Assembly (NCBI GenBank): GCA_033002965.1
Contig: JAURVB010000788.1
Coordinates: 1-64,000 of the forward strand
Direction: 5' to 3'
Origin: Piper betle
Taxonomy: Eukaryota; Streptophyta; Magnoliopsida; Piperales; Piperaceae
DNA: 64,000 bases
Below the pieces are notes generated by a model. It was not told where the DNA came from, did not search any database, and saw only the letters and a list, made by a program, of their open reading frames with translations. Made by a program: the position numbers and the translations under genes. Shown here piece after piece: positions 13,471 to 25,087 of this stretch; the stretch's first letter is position 1, and the number at the start of each line of letters is the position of its first letter.

Positions 13471-14049
13471 GCATATTGTATCGGTGTTTTGTAAATCCAG
13501 CACACATGGGCCGTTTCGAGATACATATTACGGCAATCTATGATAGAAACATTATTGGAGACGGAGATGAGCCAAGCTTCTTTATTCCCACTTGTTCCTT
13601 AAATGGGGAGCTGGGTTTCTGTCAATCACGCCATAAATTATCCAGAAAAGGAAGGAAAAGATGCAAGTTCTGTTTAAGCAAGATATTTCAACTTGTAGAC
13701 GATTCCGTAAGATATCGCACACTCAAGATGAATAATAATAGTAGACAAGTGGGGCAGGAGGAAAATCACTGTTTCCTCTTACTATACATCTGCCTACTGA
13801 TTCAGCACTCAAGCCTCGAGGGGTTTTGATACAAAGCATCCCATTCTACCTAGGAGATCACAAATCAACCCAGGAGACACAGCGGAGTAGTGAATAAATT
13901 AATCGACCAAGCAAAAGCAACAAAACAAAAAAGTGAACAGGATCTAGCTGGAGAGAAAAAGATGCGAGTTAATGGCAGAAAATGGCAAGGGGCAACATAT
14001 AGGTAGATGAAATTGAAGCAGGAAATAATGGTCGTGGGTGGTGGGATGC
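13471..14049. other. AP2 downstream flank
   Basis: This lies immediately downstream of the AP2 stop codon and probably contains its 3' untranslated region. An open frame on the plus strand (13428-13829) has no family resemblance and begins inside the AT-rich repeat, so it was not called. Confidence 0.45.
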
Positions 14050-16496
14050 TCACGAAGGTCTCATGAGAGGGTGGAAACTAGTTTTTTGCAGCCAATAATA
14101 AGTGGGCGGTTTTGTTATCTGAGTTGAGAATCCTGATGATGCTGCAGCCGGTGCAAAGAGCTCAGTCGGCGGCCAGCCGGAGTCCAATCCCTTTGCAGCG
14201 CATGCTGTTGTTGCTGTTGATGCAGATGGTGGTGGGGGTGGCGAAGAGGGTGAGCTTGTCCCCCAGTTGGTTCCAAGGAAAGCCCTACCCCCACTTCACT
14301 GCTCCCTGGACCCTATTATGTTGCAGCACCGTACAATAAAAATCACCAACGGGCATAAATTCATAGAACAAGTATGTAGTATACACAACGACATGTTTCA
14401 ACATCTAGATGAAGCAACAAATAAGAACTGATACGTAGGGTAGGGTTTCGGAAGTAGGAAGTACCCACCTGATAATTAGGGGGATTTTGCATCACGTGAA
14501 CCATGGAGCTTTCTCCGGCTTTCATGTACCGTCCACCACCAAGCTTGAGGGAGGCTGATGAGAAGTGGGGACTGTTGTAGCCAGGGAGCTTCATGCTAGG
14601 CTCATCAACCTGGTGCACCAACCATTTAGGATAACCTCGTTAGATTTTTTTTTTTTGTCAGCAATTGAAGTACTGCTGACAAGATATGAAATTCTATGGT
14701 TCCTCTTTGCCTGAGATCCTTCCTTATCAAAACTCAAAACAATGGCAGGTTGTTGGAACACAAACCCCATCTTTAATGCTCGGCATCCTCCAGCCACCTA
14801 ACCACGGATCGATCCTGCTCGATCTCTCGTTCTCCGTCGAATCAGGATCGCTGCCCTTGGAGGCCGAGCTGCCCAAGCTTAAGTCCAAGTCGTGATCAAG
14901 ATCTCCACCTGTTATTACCAATTGAATCACATTACATGGGAGCATAGGAAGGAAGAAAGGCATTGCATGTAACGTATTCTCAAAGGAGTAGGCTAGTAGC
15001 AATTGTTACATACTCGAAGGACTAATCTCGTTCTCATAAATACTTGGATCGAAGTTGGTAACAGCTTCCTTTCCATTGCACTTGATAGCCGCCCTATCAT
15101 AAGCTCTACCCACCCCCAAAAAAACCACAAGTACACATTCAGGACAACCACTTGGTATTGTTCAAAACATGTCAAAGATAAATGAAAAGTCCATCACCTG
15201 GCAGCTTCAATCTCAGTATCGAAAAGACCCAGATAAACATATCTGCGCCCAATCAAAACAAGCAATCCATTCTCACATACAAGCTCAAAGACAATCGATC
15301 AACTTCAATTCCAAGCTAAAAATATATATTGGTATTCTTACTTCTTTCCCAGGAACTGCCCCATTCTGGCCTCCCACCTACCACATTTGTGAAGAGTGAC
15401 ACCTCTGAACTTGGAGCTTCCACGGGGAAACCAGTGCTTTGCCGGCGAAGGACATGAACGAACTCCTCCTTTGTCAGATTGCTCATCTGTTCAATCCATT
15501 AAAATACAACAACAGGACGATTAAAACCACTTCCAATCATCTTCAAGCGCAAGAAAATATGACAAAACAGCCTCAAAACCTGTTTGAGATCCTCTTTATA
15601 ATCCTCCAAACTAAAGTTGATGTCAGCTTCGACTCCCCTAAACTTGATAGCAGCTCTGTCATATGCTCTGCAACCACAACCCGCAAAAACCATTAACAAG
15701 AGCTCCTGAGTCTACTCAAGAAAGATGTGGCTTTTCTACCTAGCAGCTGCATGAGCAGTGTCAAATCCACCTGTTGAGAGGAATTTCCAATATCAGTAAC
15801 AAAATCCATTCCAGGAAGCAAATCAAACCCAGAAACAGAAACCAAAAGATTAAGGCAGAAACAATTCCATAATAAGATCAGACAATCCACCACAAGCAAA
15901 AGCTTACCAAGATACACTTGCTTCCCACAATCCCTGCACAATTTCAATGGCAGATTAGTCTAGTCTAGAAGAAGTGGTGGTGGTAGTTGTAATAGTAGAA
16001 GAAGAAGAAGAAGGTGATGATGGTACAGAATCTACAGACCATATGTGTGATTCCCATCGACCAGTTCGGCGGTAGAAGGTGACGCCACGGTACTGGGAGC
16101 TCCTCGACCTCGGCCCGCGCCGGCTCTTCTTCGCAGTTTGAGCTCCGGCGGGGCGGCCGTCCCGTCGGAGGCCGCCGGCTTGCCGGGGCAGAACTTCACC
16201 CCGAACCAGTGCGCCCGAGGCAGCGCCGGCGACACCCCGGCGGCTTGCTCCGACGCCGGGAAGAACTGCCGGGTGACGAGCCCCTCCTGAGGGTCCCCGA
16301 GGAGCCGCTTCCGGCCGCCGCCGGCCTCCTCGTCGGAAGGCTCCATGACGACGGTTGAGGACGAGGTGTCGTCGTTGTCGTTGTCGTTCATCTCTTCGGT
16401 GGCGCCGCCGGCACCGACCCTCTTCCCCCGACCGTCGCCGGCAGCTCCGTCCGGCGACTGCTGCTCGAGCTCCGGAAAGTCGTTCAAGTTCCACAT
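14050..16496 (-). CDS. AP2: euAP2 transcription factor (AP2/TOE3-like), miR172-targeted; frame breaks present
   Basis: This is a plant AP2-class nuclear regulator of flowering time and floral organ identity. Exons, transcribed leftward: 16040-16496, 15908-15933, 15740-15770, 15580-15667, 15342-15486, 15198-15242, 15014-15105, about 14727-14908, 14469-14609 and about 14050-14312. The start MWNLNDFPE is the family's N-terminal signature. AP2 domain 1 ([20 protein letters not shown]...) spans exons 1-4, including the hallmark 26- and 31-nt mini-exons. Domain 2 ([18 protein letters not shown]...[18 protein letters not shown]) spans exons 5-7. Exon 8 has an EAR-type repressor motif, DLDLSLG. The last exon contains the miR172 site in an AAASSGF frame. 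Exon 1 and exon 5 each need one extra base to keep frame: exon 1 near 16130-16160, exon 5 at the G run 15424-15427 on the plus strand. With that base both splice phases fit exactly. The frame through exon 10 and the end of exon 8 are uncertain. Identity is very sure; the fine 3' structure is less so. Confidence 0.9.
14127..14147 (-). promoter_or_regulatory. miR172 target site in AP2 mRNA
   Basis: The minus strand reads CTGCAGCATCATCAGGATTC plus T, the canonical miR172 complementary site of euAP2 genes, lying near the 3' end of the coding region as in other plants. Compared with the standard miR172 sequence known from the literature, pairing has one G:U wobble and a terminal mismatch. It predicts cleavage and translational repression by miR172. 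Reading it as AAASSGF fits the family. Confidence 0.93.
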
Positions 16497-17320
16497 AGCT
16501 CTCCTCTTCTTCTTCCTCTTCTTCAACCTACTCCCCTTCTTCTCCTCCCTTAGCTATTGAGCTAGTAGAAAGATAGCTCTTTTCTTCTCCCCCATCTCCC
16601 TATCCACCACCATCAATGACTGCTTCAAAGAAAGCTTTAGTGGATTGCAAAGTGTGCGCTCTGCTTCCAGACACTCGGTAGCTTCACTCCCAATTCTTCA
16701 CCTTTCATCTTCCCAAATCAAAGAAACCTCGGACCCAGATTGAACACACCAACCAGAGCAAAAGTGCAGGGGCAGGTGGGCAGAGAAGAGCTACAGAAGA
16801 TACAGAGAGAAGGAGCCACGCGCTATAGAATATATAGAGTGATAGTGAGAGAGATTCCACACACACACAAACACTTTCACAGCTCTCTCCCACCCCTCCT
16901 TGCAAACAGTTTCAACCTCTTTTTTCTCTCTACACCCTCTACCTATCTTCTCCTCCTTTCTTCTTCCACAATGAATCATTTTCTTCTTTGAAAAAGAAAA
17001 CAAAAAAGAGTCATTTTCTTCTAGTTTTTCTTTTCTTCTCTTTATATATATACACACACTCTTTTGAAGGAGGCAAAGAAAACGCATCTCTTTCCTCAAC
17101 CCAACAAGCCCTCTGCTCATCCCACGTTAACCAAATCGAAAAGCATCTTGCCCATTGCTTTATTGACAAGCTTGGAGGAGGTGGCCACGCCTGGACAGGG
17201 GACCCCACCCTCTCTGGTCTTTACACTCTTTACCCTCTCTGTTAACTTTTGAGCAGATTCACGCCCTCCCCTCATCCACAGACAAGCTTCCAGCGCGGAG
17301 CAGGACTTGGAGACGCCCGC
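16497..17320 (-). promoter_or_regulatory. AP2 5' leader and promoter region (CT/GA-rich)
   Basis: Upstream of the AP2 ATG the minus strand is purine-rich (GGAGAAGAAG and GAGAGAG-like runs, 16500-16990), a common feature of plant leaders. TATATATTC near 16825-16836 on the minus strand is a possible TATA box. No open frame here resembles a gene. The exact transcription start cannot be set from sequence. Confidence 0.45.
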
Positions 17321-17323
17321 TGC

Positions 17324-17409
17324 AGACGCCCATGGAGACGCCATCAGGTCTGACCGTTGATGTTCTTCATCCACAATGGTCAGGCCTGATGGCGTCTCCA
17401 TGGGCGTCT
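17324..17409. repeat. Near-perfect inverted repeat, 36-bp arms, 14-nt loop
   Basis: The left arm 17324-17359 begins AGACGCCCATGGAGACGCC. The right arm 17374-17409 is its reverse complement except at two positions, both of which would be G:U pairs in one transcript orientation. The loop is ATGTTCTTCATCCA. The arms are about 60 percent GC in an otherwise AT-rich upstream region, about 0.83 kb from the AP2 ATG. It could be a small-RNA-producing hairpin or a remnant of an inverted gene fragment. Confidence 0.85.
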
Positions 17410-17509
17410 TTAACAGGCGTTTCTAAAAAATTTTCTCCAGCGCCATGCTGCCCATGCAATTTTGCCTCCGACTAACTACTTTCCCTGACCTTGTCGAATT
17501 ACATACGCA

Positions 17510-18245
17510 TCCAACCTTTAAAAACCTGGTACATATTAGATTAATAATAAATACAAAAATAGCATATTGTTAAAATATTAAATAGAACATCAATATAATT
17601 TTAATTTTTTGTCTAAATATCAATGAGACATTGAGTTAAATATTGTACAATTGACAAATAGAATAACAATACTCGTATGTCTTACACCTAAAAGTAAAAT
17701 CATTCTATAAATAAACATGATAATAATTAAGATTTACATTATAATAATTATTTTATTAAATTTTATGATAACAAATATCATTTTTATTACACTTATATAA
17801 ATATAGAACTAGTACTTAACGCACAATTAAGATAGTCTCTTTTTTACTAAAAGAAATATTATTATATGCTTTCAAAAATGGGAGAAATTATAAAAGGTGT
17901 ACGGTGAAGGAGCCGATAAGAGTCAAGTAAAATAAAGAAAATAAAAAATATAAGCGGAATATAAATGCCATCATCTATTTTAATTTTTTCAATTATATAG
18001 TATAATATAATGATGAAACTCACCTAAATAATTTTTTTCAATTATATAGTATAATATAACTCACCTAAATATGATTGCAACAGATATATATACGGTAGAT
18101 TTGATTGTCTTTGAAGTAAATATGAATATTATTAATCCATGGTCGGAAAGAGAATACAAAAATTATTTTGAAGATATATCGGATGTATCAACGTGAGGCG
18201 GGTACCATGTCGGCCTTTAAAAACTGGTGCATATCGGCTATATTG
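17510..18245 (+). repeat. AT-rich dispersed repeat, copy 2 (5' side of the AP2 gene)
   Basis: This is the partner of 12765-13470. Its own two ends carry a short direct repeat: CCTTTAAAAACCTGGTACATAT near 17515 and CCTTTAAAAACTGGTGCATAT near 18215. No coding content. Confidence 0.55.
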
Positions 18246-19300
18246 CGATTTGTATTAGCAATGCAGAAAACCATGCACTTCCAACGTCTCATCTCTCATC
18301 TCCCCAAACTAGAAGCCAGAACCTAATTTGGGGCAATTAGCCCGTGTTGGTTCTCCAGGACTGTGAGTGCCCTGACTAACAACCTAAGCTTCATTAGGAC
18401 AGCTTGTTTATCATGTCTGTGTTGTACAAGTCCCAAATTGTAAATTATTATTTTTGTCTTGTACATAATTTAGACTTGTTTGGCCTTTTAATGGACTTTT
18501 TTATTTAAAGGGATTGTAAAGAGCTCTAATTTGTATTTTTTATAACCCTGTATAAAGAAGGAAAAGAATTAGAAGACTAACAAGGATTTTTTAGATGAAA
18601 ACAGCCATAAAGATATATTTTATTAAATTATTGTTTTTTAAAAAACACTGAGTAAAAAAAATGATTTAAAAAATAACCGAATGGTATTTATGCCATTCGG
18701 ACAGAGGGGGAGGGTTGGTCAAGAGATACATCTGATCATCAAAATTACATGGCTCTTAATTTAAGATCGCTTCTAGGTACTTATTATAAACAAAGTGTAA
18801 AGAATATATAAGATGTACTTTAGCCTTCAGAGAGTTAAATAACAATTGACAATTTTAGTTAATACGTACAATATTTTATTGGCATTTAAGGAATATGAAA
18901 AAGTGTATTATTTGTTGAAGATGTTCTAGACCTTTATATGTGTTTGCTTAAATTAACAAAAAATCAAATAGGAACACGTTTTCTAGGCAGCCACTAGAGA
19001 CGGAGCAAAAAATATCAATAATGGCGTTGCCTAACCACAAACATAAATCATAAATAAAAAAATTAAGGTAGGTCGGATATAAGGTCCATTGATTAAGTAG
19101 GAAATCATAAATAAAAAATTATTTATTCTTAAAATAATAAAATTATCAAAGAGATATTTAATAGGTGGGGTGATTTGTTTGAAATTAATTAGGCCTTACA
19201 GTCATATTAGTTGTGTAAGGTGTTAGGTCAAATTACCACTCTTTCTAATTTACAAATTAGATCAGAATGCGTGGGACATATGATGTTGTCACGTGAATAA

Positions 19301-19430
19301 CTAATTTGTGTATTCAAATAATTTGGACAATGGTACAGTTGTAATGCACTTTCCCAACACCTTTGATAAAATTATTTATATATATATATATTTATATATA
19401 TATATATAATGTGGGTGAGCCAACTAGTTA
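19301..19430 (+). repeat. Direct repeat, unit 1
   Basis: The unit starts CTAATTTGTGTATTCAAAT, continues through GCACTTTCCCAACACCTTTG and ends GTGGGTGAGCCAACTAGTT. The same series recurs at 19872-19970 with scattered substitutions. Unit 1 is longer because a TATATA insertion lies at 19375-19408. Confidence 0.75.
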
Positions 19431-19871
19431 CATTATTAAATAAATAAATATGAAAGTTTTTATTCATATATTTAGTTAGTGTTGGAGTTTTTTTATTAGT
19501 TCGTGCCTAATTAATTTGATGAGTTGCAACGTTCTAAAACTACGTTTTCTCAAAAAAAAAAAAGAAGAGTCGACTCCATTCTTTCAAGTTAAACTCCAAA
19601 AATACTCCAATTAACATAACCCCATTATTCAATGCTTCGGACTCAGAGTCCAATATAAATTTTATATTTATCAATACAAGTCCAATAAAATAAATACATA
19701 CCCATTTCATATCAATATATCTCTATTTTGTGTTCTAATAAAGATTTGACAGCCACTTATAATTTAATGTGGCCCATCATCATTATCTTGAAAATTATTC
19801 GATAGGCCTTTAAAAATACTTCCACCAATCCAATTTCAATTGGAAAATAATAGATAAACAGAAGAGTCGTC

Positions 19872-19970
19872 CTAATTTGTGTATTCAAATCATTTGAACA
19901 ATGGTACACTTGTAATGCACTTTTCCAACACCTTTGATCAAGTAATATAATGTGGGTGAGCCAAATAGTT
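19872..19970 (+). repeat. Direct repeat, unit 2
   Basis: This is the second copy of the 19301-19430 unit, in the same orientation and about 440 bp downstream, lacking the TA expansion. It has no open frame of note. Confidence 0.75.
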
Positions 19971-22463
19971 ATGGAAACCAAACCTCATAAATATAGATAG
20001 GTATGGAAACCTTATCAAACATGCTGTGTCTCTTTTTGACCACAGATGCCAACGTATGTACGTACTTGAACAATTGGGTTGTTTTCGTAAAAATTGGTTC
20101 GTTGGTTGCCCACTTTCAAGTGAGATTCATGTGTTATTAGATTTGGTTGGTGTTGTGTTAAACCGTTAGCTAATTGCTATTACTTTGATACGATGAAGAG
20201 GTGTTGCTAATGTATCAAGCGCCGTTATTATCAGTATCAACGGTACCGTTGAAGGTGTTGCATCCCAATTATTGATTGCGGTGACGTTACACTACGGAAA
20301 CCAATAATTTGTCGACGTGATGAAAAAGCCTTTTTGTATAGACACCATTAACACTAATTAGAGGGTAGGAATCTACAAAACCATGAGATTATTGTATATA
20401 TCCTCCCTTGCCCCCTAAAAATCGATAAGCCCATGCTAATGACTGATTAATTTTCTGATGGATGATCCTATATACAGCTTGGACTTAAAAAATCTACTTT
20501 TAGAATTTAAAAAAAACAAACTGATATTGTTTTTACCATAAAAAATGTCGGATCATGTTGGCTACTCGCGTGGTTAATTATTTTCCTTTTGTTTTTCTAA
20601 CATTATTTAGGTAGGTATCTCTTATATATTGTCATTTGGGTAGCACTAAGTTAATAGAGGAATAATAGGGTGGCCCAAGAGTAGATGAGGAAGGAGGAGC
20701 AATTTACTACAAATACCTATATTAAATGTTCGATATACTTAACTAATCTACTGCTTTGGGGGACAAAATACTTAATATATGCTATAATTAATGAGCAAAT
20801 TATCATTCGTTATTTTCAAGTATTATATATTATGTTTTTTTTCAAAGCAGCATTATTATCATTGGATATATGGCTAGCGAGAATACTAATTTGGTGTCCT
20901 GAAGAAATTACAATGTACCTAAATCTCCCAACCGACATGAACAAATTGGCCGACCACATGATCAACACAACACAAGTCCAATCACACATGATATATTAGG
21001 ACTAGCATGATCCATATGAAACTTTTTAATTGCCCTGTTCACGAAAGAAAGCTCAACTGCATGAATAGAATCATTTTCTTCTTGATATATATACATTTAT
21101 TTGCTTTATCAGCATGAAGGATGCATATTGCTTATATATTGGATCTACCCAATTGGATCGATTTAATATTAATTAAGAATCACCAAGAATTAAAAGTAGA
21201 AGCAGTTTTTAATGCTTTTTGTGGTTAAGTGTCATTAGTTATATAGCGGGTCTTAGATGAGTAATCATCTGTTTCACCGACCCATAATTTAAAAACTCAA
21301 AATTTAGACTCAACTTAGAATTACACATAGTGGAGTCGACTCTAAGCCGATTTGAATATCATATCAAAAGTTTAATTATGTAAATAAAAAATTATATAAA
21401 ACTTCTATATATTATTTTTTTGACACTTAAAAATTAATAAATATATGATATAAATTATTTAAAAATGTTGATTTAACTAATTTAGAAGAAAAATAATATA
21501 AATCTAAAGTCTAATAATAAAAAATCTTTTTATGGTAATACCTACACCTCATAGATCTAGTTATTTAAGAAAATAATATGTTTTGATATTTTTTATAACA
21601 ATTCAAAGAGTTAATTACTAAATCAGTTAATATCTAGTCATTTATAGATTTTAATTCCCATACCACAGAGACACATGGAGTCTAGGAATTTTTGGAATAA
21701 ATTTTTTTCAAAACTAGGATAATTTCACCACAAGAAGACCATCCACTGCAGGTGGTATCAGTTGAAGTTCCAATTTTCTCTCTTATCTACAACTTGTTCT
21801 TGTACATTATAGCTCCTATAAATAGGAAAGAAAAGGCACCGTGTTTTGAGTAATTCTCAGTTCTCGTTTTAAGGTAGCAAAGCTTTTGCTCGGTCCACTC
21901 TCCATCCTAAAGCAACAGAGTTCAATCACACAAGCAGCCATTAATAAATCTCCATTACTGACTTCTCGCTAATTGGGCTCTTCCTCAAAAGGTAAACAGT
22001 TGAATCTCCAAAGTAGGAATTATCTTGTCATTCAATATGTATCTCTAATCTTGAAAGATTAGAGCCTTTGGTTGAAAACTTGGCTCTAACCTTAAAGGCA
22101 ACTTCTTGTCCAAATCAGCTTTAATGGTTAGATTCTTGTGGAGATGTGTATCTTTCGCTTTGGGGGTGCTAAGCCGAAGTGTCAAGCAAACAAGCCACCT
22201 TCCCATTTCAGTTGCCAACAAGAAAATCAAATAATGCTTCCATTTAGGAAGGTGTCATTTCGGTTCATGTCAATCCCCATTACAGTTTAGCCATCCAGAA
22301 AATGAAAAGAAAAGATATTAAAAAGAAATGAAGAGAAGATAAAATCTATTTGCAAAAGTTTAATAAATAGACATGGGCTTGCAACTTAAGAACCAGATAC
22401 CTTGTCCCCTCTAAAGGGATCTCCTAGTGAGGCATATTCCCTCCTGGGCACAAGGGCTTGGAC

Positions 22464-22467
<4 letters not shown>

Positions 22468-22511
<44 letters not shown>
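22468..22511. repeat. (TA)n microsatellite, about 44 bp
   Basis: An uninterrupted TA dinucleotide run. Confidence 0.98.
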
Positions 22512-22513
<2 letters not shown>

Positions 22514-23497
22514 AATCAAGTGGTATTTACTCTTTAAAACAGAAAATAATATATAATGAAATGATATTTATTATATTTCATGTATAGAAAATATGCGCTC
22601 AACACCTCCAACAGCAATCTTGTGTTTGTGACTTAGGTAGGAAGTGATCAGAAGAGCATGTTCATATTAAGAGTGTACATTCTCATTTGTGTGAGTGAAG
22701 CTGTTGAATTCGGCTGAAATCTAAGGCCAAATTCTTTTTGGGCATGCACAAAGACTGGGTTATGGGCTTTGACTTGAAAGATCACAATAAACTGTCCTAT
22801 TCTGTGTTTGTTAGTTTCCTATTTTGTTTTACATTACATGGATTAAGATTCAATGGAGCTCTTAACTAATTTTCATGTAGATCTTGGGCTTTGTTCCTAT
22901 TCGATTCATGATACTCATAACCTGTTTATCATTTTGTTTTATCATTCATTCTCCGATGAAATATAAAGGAATACACCCATCTTATAGACGGAGTAAGATT
23001 AAAACTTGTATAATTGAACTCTTTGTTTGGGTTTTAATACATAAAACCCTTAAACTTTTTCTGTTATAACTTGACAAGGTAAATTAATTAGGAGTAACAA
23101 ATAATGAATATGCAGAAAGAGTTAACGAGGAAACCCCCAAAAGTGTTAGGAAAAAATTGCAAACTATTCATTGTCGATTTATATAAAATAAAAGAAATAA
23201 TTTTTGACAAATGTTATTTTTAATGACGGATTAGCATATGACTAAATTTGATTGGTTATGATTATAAAAAAATCGTTGAAAAATAATTATTGATCTTATT
23301 CGGATATTTTAATCTCTATACGACAAAATTTAATCTTTTATAATTTTCTTCAAATCCTATTAATTTATAATGTTATTTTGGGAATTATTTAATTAAATAA
23401 ATTTAAAACGCGATAAAGGTGATAAAATTAATCTTTTAATTTTTATAAAATCTTATTAATATTATTGATTTTGGAATTTTAATTAATTAAATAAAAA

Positions 23498-25087
23498 ATG
23501 GAATTAATTGATCTTTTAGATTTTCCTCGCCTGCTGCCACCGCGCCGGCGAGCCCGGCAGCCGGCCGCGAGTCGTGCCGGCAGGCCGTGGTGGGGGAGCT
23601 GTCGGAGGTTTGTGGGGATGGTGCGGTGGAGCGTGGTGTACAGCGTGGAGTTCATGTTGAGTGCTTGGGTGAAGGACGAGGTAACGAGCATCTCCGGCGG
23701 GGATGGGTTGGAGCTCTGGCCGGGGAAGGTGGCCACTACTGGTTATGTTGATAACTATTTGTGTACATTAACTTATTGAATTTGAGGTCCTTCCAGTGTA
23801 TGGGCAAAAATATTGATGATAGGTTTTGTATGCGGTGTTAACAGTCTGTTAATGATGTTCTTATTGCAATCATTACGGCAGGCATTGGACGATACCTGGA
23901 GATGCAAACACCTAGAAGGGAGTTTTAAGGCCTGGTAGTTTTTCTCGTTGATAAAATGGCTTAAAATTAACTTCTTTTGCTTTGATTTTATTTACAGAAT
24001 CATCAAAACCATTGAGGATTACTGGGTTTGCATTGGTTAATGCCAGACTACGACCTGGATTGCGGGTTTATAATCTTTGTTTTGCTTCTGAATAGTGTAT
24101 TATTTCACGCATCAATCAGCAGAATGATGGGTAATATCTTGCAATAGAAAAAGAAAATGCAACTATCAGAAGAATGCAGCAAACGATGGCTATATAAATT
24201 GTTGCAAAATTCGTATCTTTCCATTAAAATGCCCCTTGCTTGTATATTTGAATTAGAACATCTGGCTATGCTGTTACAGTTAAAACTTCTAGTGGTAAAT
24301 TGTTGTGCAGGATGTAGAAGGGATGCTGAAAAGTGGATCGAAATCACGGTGGGGTAATCAAATGGGATATGTTGCTCTTCCTGTTTCTATTAGTCCAAAG
24401 GATGGAGATGACTCCCTAGCATGTCTGAGAAGAGCTAAAGCATTGTTGGATAGATAAAAGATCTCACTGGAAGCTCACTTCTCTTATAATGTTGGAGCTT
24501 TCATCATGTCTGTATTCGGACCAAAAGTATTAGGCCTTCCTCTTTCTCTCTGATACAACCCTTCCAGGAAGAAATGTGCATATATACTTCTACAGAAAGG
24601 CGAAAATTGACATAAACTCTGCTTCTTGGTTGCTAGTTTACAGAAAATGAATTTAACTCGGTGTGTCTTTATCTAAATGAGCATAAATTTCCTTGCAGTT
24701 GGCAACTCTACTCAACTACAGGGCTATCGCTAACACAACATTCACGATATCAAATGTGGTTGGTCCCCAAGAGGAGATCATGTTTGCTGGGAAACCCCAT
24801 CAAGTTTCTACGAGCAAACCTGTACTGCTATACCTCATGTAATGCATCACTGTGCACTCTCTTGATCAGCTTTCCTGTACTTTTTTAATTTTTTGATGAG
24901 GTAAAAATGCTATACTTTGTGGGATGCAGGCCCTAACACTACACATGGTTAGTTACATGGGAAAAGCAGAGATGCAAATCTTGGTGGCCAAAGATATCAT
25001 CCCTGATCCTAAGTTTCTGGCCAAGTGCTTTCAAGACTCGCTGCTGGATATGAAGAAAGCTGCTCTTATCAGCATACAAGACCGGTA
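23498..25087 (+). pseudogene. WSD1: WSD1-type wax ester synthase/diacylglycerol acyltransferase pseudogene
   Basis: These are remnants of a plant O-acyltransferase of the WSD1 family, which makes wax esters from fatty alcohols and acyl-CoA in the endoplasmic reticulum. Recognisable pieces in order: MVRWSVVYSVEFMLSAW and SGGDGLELWP (23620-23730); NDVLIAIITAGIGRYLEMQT (about 23850-23912); ITGFALVNARLRPGLR (24016-24068); MLKSGSKSRWGNQMGYVALP (24322-24390); TISNVVGPQEEIMFAG (24735-24795); ALTLHMVSYMGKAEMQILV and DMKKAALISIQDR with TAA at 25085. Exon boundaries are preserved, so it is not a processed copy. The N-terminal half with the catalytic HHxxxDG motif is absent. There is an in-frame TAA (about 24457) within the LLDR/KISLEA exon, another stop after MQTPRREF, and a one-base insertion at GGGAAACCCC (about 24791-24800). 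It is broken in several independent ways and unlikely to make an enzyme. Confidence 0.85.

Larger units (their letters stand above)
18246..23490. other. Gene-poor AT-rich interval
   Basis: No gene recognised. It contains a diverged direct repeat (19301-19430 and 19872-19970, listed separately), a TA-rich patch at 19375-19408 and the microsatellite at 22468-22511. A TATAAATAGG box at 21818-21827 is followed by plausible leader sequence and a splice-donor-like AGGTAAAC near 21990, but no downstream coding exon could be recognised. Confidence 0.5.

Noticed and set aside
16032..16526. Two separate proteins starting upstream of AP2 (frames at 16526 and 16494)
   Set aside because: They are the two halves of AP2 exon 1 in different frames. 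The 16526 start is a TTG, and MWNLNDFPE at 16496 is the family start.
21752..21830. TGGTATCA and a TATAAATAGG box resembling retroelement or pararetrovirus signals
   Set aside because: Only the short words match. The order (primer-site-like word before the TATA box) does not fit an LTR, and no polymerase or coat frames occur nearby.
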